64,000 nt of DNA from Clusia tigrina (lineage: Eukaryota > Arthropoda > Insecta > Diptera > Clusiidae). The translations under genes and the position numbers were made by a program. The DNA lies in assembly GCA_920105625.2 (NCBI GenBank), contig OV050031.1, forward strand, positions 224,488,194-224,552,193, read 5' to 3'. The notes beneath the pieces were generated by a model. That model was not told where the DNA came from, made no database searches, and saw only the letters and a program-made list of their open reading frames with translations. Positions within the stretch are counted from its first letter, which is position 1. Each line of letters begins with the position of its first letter. Below are positions 11,868-21,500 of this stretch, in pieces.

Positions 11868-12083
11868 TGATAAAAAAAGAGGGGTTTTGCATCCGTTGCC
11901 AAAGGATTCATTACGTTAATAATTTCCCTCAACCCCGACGATGTCAGTTCGATAAGACAACGGGACGTACCGACCTATAACAAAATAGCTTTATAGTTGC
12001 CCTAAGGCCCTAGGCCCGAAGAGAATACAATTTAGAAAGATTCAATTCGAGACCCTGTCCGGGGCGTGATTTCAACCGGATCA
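11868..12083 (-). mobile_element. SINE-related repeat, second tail type, copy A
   Basis: Read on the minus strand it starts near a B-box-like 'ccggttgaaatcacgcc' and continues with the body of the tRNA-derived SINE (ggtctcgaa..., ctttctaaat, ttctcttcg). It then switches to a different 3' part that contains ggtcggtacgtcccg and ggttgagggaaat. A copy with the same extent lies at 13,868-14,090 in the same orientation. A mariner-superfamily remnant abuts it. Confidence 0.6.
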
Positions 12084-12086
12084 ACT

Positions 12087-12650
12087 GTATGTATCCACAA
12101 AAAGTGGCCCTGTGGTGTGGAATTCAAGCCTGAGCCGTATATTTCGTCGATGAAAAAGATCGCCATGTTACGGTCACTGGAGTTCTCTATTGTGCCATAT
12201 TGGAAGACTATTTGTGGCCAGAATTGGTTGAACTTGACATCAGTGATATGTGGTTGCAACAAGATTGTGCCACATGTCACACAGCTGGTCAAATAATTGA
12301 TCGATTGTAGAGGAAGTTCGGTAATCGTTTAATCTCGAGAAATTGTCAGGTCGAATGGCCACTTCGCTGATGCGATTTAATGCCTATGGATTTCTTTATA
12401 TGGGGTTGCGTTAAGTCCTTGCTTTATGTCAACAACCTTAGAGGAGCTCAAGAACAATAGCGAACCCGATATTGAAGAACGTTCCGGCCGATATGTGTGA
12501 AAGAGCGTTGGAAAATTGCCTCCAAAAAATTCAGCGCTGCAAACGTGCTCGCCACTTGGCTCTTGGTCATATAAACGAAAACGAAGTCCACACTGAAATG
12601 TAATGTGGCCACTACCTGAGAAATCGCCAGGCAAACATGGCCGAGGCTAA
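12087..12650 (+). mobile_element. Tc1/mariner-superfamily transposase remnant
   Basis: The plus strand reads MYPQKVALWCGIQA, stop, AVYFVDEKDRHVTVTG, then LWPELVELDISDMWLQQDCA and TCHTAGQIIDRL, stop, RKFGNRLIS. This is the central part of a transposase with the family's QQDGATCHTA-type motif around the second catalytic Asp. Further frames hold VEWPLR.CDLMPMDFFIWG with the third Asp region, then CVKSLLYVNN. Several stops and frameshifts show it is dead, and ends and terminal repeats were not found. It differs from the mariner subfamily at 1-252 and 17,967-19,449. Confidence 0.8.
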
Positions 12651-12654
12651 ATCT

Positions 12655-12765
12655 GCGTCTATCTAGGAATATAATCTATCCTCATCTTTCAAATAAATAG
12701 GGGCATCACAATAGATCTTTCAGGTCGCAGTGTATAACACCCTTAAATATATCTATCTATATAGG
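12655..12765 (+). mobile_element. LINE 3' untranslated fragment
   Basis: Matches, in opposite orientation, the 3' end at 9,240-9,325: both contain 'caaataaataggg', 'atctttcaggt' and 'cagtgtataacaccc'. It follows the transposase remnant directly and ends in tatc-type repeats. Confidence 0.7.
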
Positions 12766-12769
12766 AATA

Positions 12770-13036
12770 TCATTCGACTCAATAGACTACAAATTAGGAC
12801 TTTAATAGGAGCTGTCCAGCTTTTGCTAGAAATAGGGAACGTTTACTAGGATCCCACTTCTTAACAAGCATAGATAATCTATACCTTCTTCGCTTTATAA
12901 AAGGCTCAGGTTGGTACAATCTGGAGGGGGAAGCGTAGCCATGCCTCGCATCCGTGGCTCACAACGGACCCAACTGGTGTTCTAAGTGGCATCACTGGTT
13001 TGTTGGTGATGCGGCTGCCCAACCTACCTACCTATC
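12770..13036 (+). mobile_element. LINE 3' end ending in CTAC/TACC repeats
   Basis: The last about 95 bp (12,940-13,036: catccgtggctcacaacgga, then cactggtttgttggtgatgc, then cctacctacctatc) match the short insertion at 19,082-19,184. The preceding bases (aggctcaggttggtacaatctg) look like the end of a LINE coding region. LINE 3' ends finishing in tetranucleotide repeats rather than poly(A) are known in several arthropod clades. Confidence 0.65.
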
Positions 13037-13867
13037 TAAATGTAACATGTGTAGTACAACTGGAATACATTTTATATCCTGATATCTCAATTATTCTGTG
13101 TTTTATTTCAATACAAAATTGTTATGTCCTTAATGAAAACCCCTTTATGGAACGCAATTGGTTCTTGTTTTATTTTAATCAATAATTTATAAACATTTTT
13201 CCTTTCTTATTACCCAATATTTTGTATTTAGTTAGAATTATTTTGTATTTATTTATTATACCATATTTGTTTATGTCATTAAGCATTTCGAAAGAAGAGT
13301 GCCAGCAACTAAAGGCCACAGTTCAAACAATTCGTCAAGGACCTTGCATCCTAGTTTGCGACTAAAGGCAACGGTCTACCCAATCCGTCAAGCATGTCAC
13401 AAAATAGTTTTCAACTAACAGCCAAGTTGAAATAAATTTATTTCTATGAAAGGCAACCTCATCAGAACTTTTCCGCCAACGTAACCGTCAAAGTTGGACA
13501 ACTCTCAACTTTTGACGCACGTCGAGCAATTTGACATCCATTCGGGTGATATTTTGTTCTGCTTTTACAGTCATTAATGTCGCTTTACTCCTTCTACTCC
13601 GTAGTTGAATAGAAGCAGTAAAGCGACAACAATATTTCCCACGCTAATGTCAGGAAAAGTTTGCACTTTGCTGGTGTTGAAGGACTGTTGGAATGATTTA
13701 TTAAACCTTTGACCAAACTGATGGACGGATCGAATACTTATTTATTCATTCATACAGTTTTTTGGTCGTACAGAATGAGAACTTGGAATAAAATTTCTGA
13801 AATATCTTCCAATTCCATTATTGCAAAGATATAAAAAAAAAATGTATATCAACTCACTCGAAAAATG
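13037..13867. other. No recognised feature
   Basis: AT-rich DNA with only short frames. Nothing recognised. Confidence 0.35.
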
Positions 13868-14090
13868 ACCAAAAGAGGGTTTTTGTATCCTTTGCCAAAG
13901 TATTCATTACGTCAGTGATTTCCCTCAACCTTGTCGCTGCCAGTTGATTAAAACGATGTGTCGTACCGACCTCTATCATTATTGCTTTATGGTTGCCTTA
14001 AGGTCTTCGATGCAAAGAGATCAAGATTTAGAAAGAGTCAATTCGAGACCCTGCCCTGGGCGTGATTTCAGCCGGACCAACTGGCGTGAT
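13868..14090 (-). mobile_element. SINE-related repeat, second tail type, copy B
   Basis: Homologous over its whole length to 11,868-12,083, 2.0 kb to the left, in the same orientation. The SINE-like part is at the higher coordinates. A short duplicated 'ggcgtgatttca' follows at 14,052 and 14,084, where a LINE fragment begins. Confidence 0.6.
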
Positions 14091-14094
14091 TTCA

Positions 14095-14670
14095 ACCTAG
14101 GAATAGATCCCAAAGGCCTACGAGTTAGAATCAGAATACCAATTGCCACCTGCAAACTAATGTTGAAGGATAGCGTCGTGCGTGAGGCCCATATGTCTTG
14201 GGCAGACGAAGGCACTTGCTTGACGACTTGACTAATGTAGCCGGAACTTGATAGGAAGAAATCTGGAGACTTGCTTGGCCTGTCGAGAGAAGAGATCTCT
14301 AAGGTCGTGGCTACTATAACTGGTTATTGGCTATTCGGCAGGCATGCCTCTCAGGCTGGGAGTATTCTCTCATAAATACTGCAGAAGCTGTGGGGATGAA
14401 ATAAGGAGGAGGAGACTGTGGGTCAGCTCTTCTGTATGTGCCCGTGTCTGGCTACAAGCAGAGTGGGCTCTTTCGACAAATACGCTTTCAGCTCTCTTAC
14501 GGAGATCTCCGGTGCGAAGCTCAAACAAATCCTGCGCTTTATTAGGGCTTCGAAAAGGTTTCACGAGTGAGCTAGAGGCGCAGTGTACCGCGGTGGTATC
14601 GCATTGGTCCCATAGGGGTCTGAGTGAGTTGGTTTGCTGTTGACTACCTCAAACCTAGAATCTGAATTAC
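14095..14670 (+). mobile_element. LINE C-terminal fragment (I/LOA-like), degenerate
   Basis: Reads GLRVRIRIPIATCKLMLKDS, then AHMSWADEGTCLTT, stop, and later EEETVGQLFCMCPCLATSR and SFDKYAFSSLTEISGAKLKQ. The last is the family's C-terminal Cys/His segment. The 3' end near 14,590-14,650 carries a gtggtatcgcattggtccca block like other LINE tails here. Stops and frameshifts make it inactive. Confidence 0.75.
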
Positions 14671-14712
14671 TCGTTTGACTCGTGTTATGTATAATTATGT
14701 TGGAGAACCACT

Positions 14713-14948
14713 ATACTCTTACATCACCGCCCTCTGTGGTCTAGTGGTAAGCATGCTAGACTCACACCCCGAAGGTCGCAGGTTCAAATCCTACCACGGG
14801 CTTTGCTCCAAAATGCTTCTTTCTATAAAATCCTTTTCTCTTCGAGTCGAAAGCCTCAGTAGCAAGTACTCATTCCCCAAACACCTTACACTCATAATTA
14901 ATTATGGTGTAAGATATAATAAGAATCATAATAATACTCTTACATCAC
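14713..14948 (+). mobile_element. Full-length tRNA-derived SINE with perfect 15-bp target duplication
   Basis: The repeat atactcttacatcac occurs at 14,713-14,727 and again at 14,934-14,948, bracketing a 206-bp element at 14,728-14,933. The tRNA head has A box tggtctagtgg (14,737-14,747) and B box ggttcaaatcc (14,781-14,791), both matching the pol III consensus. The head resembles tRNA-Val with a possible CAC anticodon (ctcacac loop). The body and ATA-rich tail follow. An exact duplication means a fairly recent insertion, and this copy is the best reference for the family in the window. Confidence 0.9.
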
Positions 14949-15257
14949 TCTACGGGCAACCACTTCCACTGACTTTACCGGTCTCTCTATACAACTTGAA
15001 AGTTGCTGTTCCTAAATGTGACAACCCGTTAAGGGAGGCAAAAACCGACGCGCAATTTGTCAACTTTTGCCATTTAAGAATTTGTTTTTCCTCTTGTCTT
15101 GCATAACAATTTGATATAATGGAAGTTTTCTTAATTGTTGTTGGTGCTTTGTTGTGGTTGTTGCAATTGTGTGCAATTTGTATGAAATGTTTTGTTTTTA
15201 GCCGCATACTCTTTTATCACTTACGATACTTATCGTTTATTTTGTTGCCTTTTTCAG

Positions 15258-15403
15258 GTCATTCATGGTGTGCACATAGAGACAGCGGCGGAGCAGACGC
15301 AGCCACCGGCACATGGGCCCAACGGACACAGCGTGCGCAAACGCAGCAGCGTGGCCGAGGAACCACTGCGGATCTTACTCTTCTACGACGACTCCGTCTA
15401 CAA
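15258..15403 (+). CDS. Invadolysin: Invadolysin exon a (propeptide region)
   Basis: Starts after tttttcag with codon GTC (phase 0) and ends at CAA before gtgagt, two bases into a Lys codon. Encodes [13 protein letters not shown], a basic RKR cluster that may be a processing site, and [15 protein letters not shown], a conserved segment of the family. The open frame runs upstream into the intron, but the polypyrimidine-AG fits an acceptor here. Confidence 0.9.
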
Positions 15404-15554
15404 GTGAGTGTTGTTCATAGAGTTTAGTCCGACTAATGATCATAGCCGGAGCAGCCAATTCACGGAGCGCCGATTTCGAATTGGCTTTAATCGCCGTTTA
15501 ATGGCACTGAATTTCAAATTTCTTGATTGACTGACTGATTGACTGGATGACTGG

Positions 15555-15585
<31 letters not shown>

Positions 15586-18500
15586 CTTAACTGGCTGACG
15601 GCTTAAACGGTTATTTGACGTGAGCTGAGTTGGGGTCTAGTGGGGTTTTTTCTGGTTTTTGCTCAGCTGACTGGAAAACTGGACGCTTTAAAATTAGCAC
15701 TTTAGATTGAATGCTCGAGAGCGTGCGAAGAATTTGTTAACTTGTCTTTTGTGCACTTTGCAGCACGCTGGAGTGTTTGTTTAATGCTTCTTACGTCTAT
15801 TTAGTTTTTAATTTATTAATCGGCATGGCTTCCTCCTTTCTTTGGGTGCTGAGCTGTGTGCTGCGACGCGTTAAACGCTTTAATTGCACTGAGCGCACCA
15901 TTTGCATGAGCACAGCATGATGCAATAGCGCCGCAACAAACACAAACAAACCACTCTGGCAGCCTACGAGGCAGCCTGCACTGGCATCGTTGCAAGTGAG
16001 ACAAGGTCACTCACTAGCTGGGCAATTTTCTCGGCCCGCCATCGAACGCAAATTAATGGGGAAAGGTTGTAAATGGCTGATTTTGAAATGGAAACTCAGA
16101 CGCAAAACTCGCAGTTAGTGGTACTTTGAAATAACAAATAATTACTCACTTTACTAACAAATAATATAATACTTAAATAATAATGAAAAAATAATGTGCT
16201 ACTCCACGTAGCCGTCGACAGGTGCCACGGATTGGGGCGTTAGCGCAACTGCGAAAGGCAATCAACATGCCTATATTTGCTGGCGATAATCAATTAAAAG
16301 GTTTGAGTCACCTGCAAGAAGGCGGCACTTAAGAGGCGCATGTAAGCCCACAGCTCTACGCCGCAGGCCTTGGCAGGTTGCCAATTGTGTGTTTCACAGT
16401 TAATCCGACTTATTTCAACCATTCACAGAGTGACTGCTGCGAAGTTTCTGCTTCCCTTAGGCCAAGTGACACATCAGGCGAATGCAGATGGTTTTATCAG
16501 CGGCCTTCTGCGTACTTACGTGTAAGCCAACCAAAGCAGAAGCACAGTAATTAAATTGGGTTTATTATAATGTAAAAATCTGGCTCTACGGCCACCTCAA
16601 GACTCGGTCATGCATGTCGAACATTTCGAAATGAGCTCGCAAGTTACTCTCGGGTGCAACTAGGCTGGGTTCTCGGACATAGCGCAATCCCAGGCAACTG
16701 CGAGGCGGAAGAGCTTGCCAAGGCAGGCACGCTACTGCATGAAATTCAGCCCTCCGTCAATATCGGCATCAGCCAAGTTCGATATCAAACGGAAATATCT
16801 GGCTGACGCCTACAAATCCTGGGTTGACGAGGGATCCTGCCACATGGTTAGACTAACTTGGGCAAGAATGGACAAAAACAGAACCAATCAACTTCTTCGA
16901 CTTGATCGCGTATCACTGTCGACAACTGTGGCGGTTTTGACCGGCCACTACATATTGGGAAAGCGCGCAGAAAGACTGTTTACTGATTGCTGTGTGCGCA
17001 GTACTAGTAAAGCACCTGACTGCCGTAAAGTAAAGCACCTGACCTCCAGCTGCGTCTTCGCCGGCCTGCCTCAGCGCGCAGAAAAACTGGGTCTACCATC
17101 AAACGATGTTTGCCGAGGTGCCAAGGAGGAGGATGAGACGGCTTTCCACCTTTTATGCCACTGCCCATCCTTGAGCAGAAGAAGAATTCGCACCTTTGGT
17201 GCCCCATTTCTTACAAGCCTGACAGAGCTGTCATCCTTTAATATTACGGACATAGCAAGGTTCTTCAAACTATCAGGATGGTCTCCTGCAACATGATGGG
17301 GGAGTCGTGCGTTTCCCGGCGCTGTCCTTGCGCTGACTATCGCCATCCCAAGTAAGAGAAGTTTTTAGTCAGTGCTTGAACGGCGCCGCTCCGTGGTATC
17401 ACAATGGGCCATTATGTGTGCTCAAGTGTGCTTCACACTTGAAAGGAGCTGAGCAAAATTACTTCAACGCACTCTGCTCTGGTTGTTTGCGTTATTCTGA
17501 GAATTAAAGAGCGTTTAAATCTGTGGACTGCTTTTTCTTTGCCTATTCGATGTTTTCTCTGTTCTTTAAATATCACTAAAATCAAACACCATCAGGTCAG
17601 AATTAGTTGACTTGATGGTGTTAGACTGGTTACGGAACTTGATACTTAGATAGAGTATCTCCGGGTCTGTTGAACGCTTACCTGCATATCCTGCCAATAA
17701 TACTATTATAGCTCTTTCTGACTTCTAGACAAATAGGGACGTAATAATATATCAAGTGTTGAATGCCAGGACACCAGACTCACGGACGTATGAACACAAC
17801 GAAAGAGCTGATGATTAACTTCTTTATTGGTGTTGAACTCTTCTTCGGGTTGTCTAAAAGGTACATATCAAAAATATTAAGGAAATGGGATGAATCGGAA
17901 TACAGTTCCTACTGGAACAATAGTAATGGTCAGAGACTGGGAAAACTTCAATATACCAACGACAGCTACGGGGTAAGATCAATAAGTACCTGAAAATTAC
18001 AACAGATGGCGTTGCCGCCTCAAATCCAACATTTTGCTTGTCAAAATCATCCTTCAAAAGAACGCATCCAAATTTTCTGACTGATCTGTCAAATAGTTTT
18101 GTTCTGACAGACATTTGAAACCCACGCCTACGAGCATTATCGTAAAAATGGGAAAAAGTGAATTTCATGTGCTCATCAAACACTGTTTTTTTAACGAAAA
18201 ATCCACCACGCAAATCAAACAAAAGCTTCAATAGAATTATGGGGATTCTTCAACATGGATTGGAACCATCCACCACTGGTTTACTCAATTTCGATGCAAA
18301 AGAAGCTTGAAAAGTATTATGGTGACTCTTCACCTTCGATTGGAACCATCCATCCCTGGTTAACTCAATTTCGATGCGGTCGTACCAGTACAAGTGACGC
18401 CGAACGTTCAGGTCGCCCAACTAAGGTCATCACACCAGAAATGGTCGATAAAATCCACGATATGATATTGGATGATCTGCTAGTGAAGGTGTGAGAACTT

Positions 18501-21500
18501 GAAGAGGCTACAGGCTTATCACATGGATCAGTGAATTCAATTTTGCAGAAACATTTGGATAAGAAAAAACTATCCCCAAGATGGGTGCCGCGTTTTCCAC
18601 AATTGACAACAAACCCAATCTTTACAACTTTAAAGGAGTTTTTGGCGATGTTTAATCGCAATCCGAGTGATATTTTGTATCGTTTCGTAACCGTGGACGA
18701 AACATGGATTCATCACAATACACCAGAGACCAAGGAACAGTCGAGAGAGTGTACTTCTTCTGGTGCATCAAAGCCAAAGAAGTCCAAGGTGGGTTTGTCG
18801 GCCAATAAGTCCATGGCGACATTTTTTTAGGAAGCACACAGTGTCATTGACTCAATTTCGTTGAAAGGGGTAAAACGATCACTGGCGCATATATTGCAGA
18901 GCTGTTGGAACGATTTGACACCGATTTGAAGCAAAAACGACCTCATTTAGCGAGAAAAAATTCTCTTCCACCAGGACATCCAACCGGCGCACAAGTCCAC
19001 AGTCGCAATGGCAAAATTGCTTGATGTAGGCTACAAATTCTTCTCTCACCCAGCATATTCTCCAGACTTAGCCCCCGACTACTCTTGCCTCGCATCCGCG
19101 CCTCACAACGGACCCAACTGGTGGTCTAAAAGGCATCACTGGTTTATTGGTGATGCGGCTGCCCAGCCTCCCTACCTACCTACCTAGCCCCCGACTATTT
19201 TTATCGTAATGCCAGATATGAAGAAACGGCTCGGTGGTAAGAATTTTTGGTCGAATGAAGAGCTCATCGATGAAACAAACGCCTCTTTTGAGGCCCTCGG
19301 GAGATCTATTATTTGGAGGGCATCATAAAATTGGAAAAATGTTGGATGAAGTGTTTCAAGCTAAAAGGAGACTATGTCAAAAATGAAATGTTTTAGTTTT
19401 TGCGTTTATGTTATTTCAATTTTCAGGGACTTATTGACCCACCCTCGTATATTATCTTCCTTGTTGAAAAATTATACCTTTTTTGGCGAATATAGTGTTC
19501 CTTATTACCTATTGCCACAACCTCGTATATCTCAATAGCTCCTAAGGAGGATATTTGTGGCCTCACGGTATATTTTATAGGTCCATGTGGCCTTAGATAA
19601 CATTCCGTATAATAGTCACTAATATCAGCTAAGTACGTGGAAATGATAGTAACACCCAGGAATATACTTATTGAATATTCCGCGATCGGAAACGTCGCTA
19701 CATAAACTCCGTAGTCCTGCCCTGAGAAATGTCCAACATGAAACCGCAGAAAATGCGAACATTTCTGTATAAATCATTTTCTCTTCGAGACGAAAGCCTT
19801 GGTTTCTTAATAGTACTAATTTCCCAAGACCCCAGCAGACGTAATTAATTATGGAATAAACTGTGATAATAATCATAGTAATGTGTTCACTGTGTCTATG
19901 ACCAAACCACTCACAAACTTGATTTCGTGTGCTTTTCACATGCAGTCTGCACAAAATGCCAGTTTTCACATGTGGTTACATTAGCAGCCATTGGAGCCAT
20001 CAAATTATGACCACTATTTAATTAGGCTGAACTGACTTCGGTAAAAGCCGCTTTCAGCTCAGTGCTGGGTCCCCAGCAATGCTCACCCATAAATAATTGC
20101 TGTTTATATTGTTTGACCAGTGGTCGCGGCAGTAAAAAACGCATGCATCATTAGGAGCTCTGATTTGTTCGCTGAACATTGCCACAAACCAGCACGAATG
20201 CGTAACCAGCAAAAGAGTTGGCTTCAATTGCATTGAATGAACGAGTTTTTAATTTTTAATTATTTCTTCAATTTGGCTTAAAACAGACCCGGCCAAACCA
20301 GAGCAGAGACCCGTGTGCTTCACACTGTTGCGGCCAGGCAGCCTAACTGAGTTCAACACACCCTCACAACGCCCCCAGTTTGCTGATTGCTGAGTACGCA
20401 TTACTAGTAAAGCACCTGACTGCCGTATCTCCAGCTGTGTCTTCGCCTGCCTGCCTCTTTGCATGCCGCTCAGTTTTGGGAGGCTTTGCGGTTGCGGCGT
20501 TTTGTTTTGATCGCAGTCAAAAGCAGTTCTGGCAGAGCTGTTGCTCATACTCGTATTGCCGGTGGGTCTGCCTTGAAGAGCCGGCCGAACTTGGTGTGGA
20601 TTTGTTGGCTGCGTCTCCGTCATCTTCATAGCCAATTGGTGTGTGGTTTCCCCACTCTGACTTTTGTTAGCTGACGAGAGCATCTTTTTCAGCATTGCGG
20701 TTACAATTTAAAAGCTGCTTTCAGTAGTTCGGAAACTCGTGCACAAATGAGGCTGTTTTTGCTTTCATCATTTCCAATAACTGCCTCAGAAACTTGTAGA
20801 TGGCAGTTTTCATTCAATTTTTTACACAACCAACACCATCACCACAACAACAACAAAAAATCATAATAACAACAAAAACAACAGATGCTGCCACAAAGAC
20901 AGATGCCTTAAGCCGGTCATTGTGCGAGCTGAATTCGTTTTCCAAGACTAGAGCAGAGGAGAGCAGAGCAATCTGTTTGATATCAACTTGTGATGACTCT
21001 AATTGCATCAGCAGGCCGGCAGCATGTTCCTCTGAGCCTTGCACACTATTGTATTAGTTGGTTTTTGAGGGCTGCCAATTTTCCTAGAAATTTTCAGTGC
21101 AAAATTTCTGCAATGACAAAGTTCATAAATTTGAAATCAAAGAACGTGCATTCGATTCTGGCGCCATGAGCTCTGCAGTTGCAATAAAATAATTCCTTAA
21201 AGGAAACTCATTTCATTGTGCCCACAATTCCCAGTATTGAATTGAAAAAAGACCATTGTTGATCTGCAGAAATAATATTGGAATCTAGCCAATTAAAATT
21301 GTATTTGTCCTTCACATACTTGCAGTTACATTGTCCTTTAAATTTTTGTCCTTCACATATTTGCAGTTATATTGTCCTTCACATATTTGCAGTTATATAA
21401 CTCAGAATAACTCAACTACTACTTTTAGTCCCGTTTCACACCTGTCACTGCAGCCATCAAATTACAACTAAACTACTCTCATATTGTGTCAAAGCCAGTG

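Larger units (their letters stand above)
17967..19449 (+). mobile_element. mariner element (DD34D), complete ends, dead transposase
   Basis: A diverged left terminal repeat (tacggggtaagatcaataag, 17,967) and a right one ending ccaccctcgta at 19,449 bound the element. The transposase begins at about 18,148 ([14 protein letters not shown]). Later parts are [48 protein letters not shown] with the first catalytic Asp (18,696-18,698) and [12 protein letters not shown] with the second (18,975-18,977). The third Asp region (SPDLAP.DY) is interrupted by a LINE tail. An 80-bp tandem duplication near the N-terminus, stops and frameshifts also break it. Minus the insertion and duplication the length is about 1.29 kb, normal for mariner. 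Confidence 0.92.

Noticed and set aside
9235..12765. Terminal inverted repeats of a 3.5-kb DNA transposon
   Set aside because: The inverted match is the 3' end of a LINE; the left copy continues into LINE coding sequence and the right one follows an unrelated transposase.
14728..14800. Working tRNA-Val gene
   Set aside because: The acceptor stem does not pair as in a real tRNA, and the same head plus body occurs in other copies with a target duplication, so it is a SINE head.
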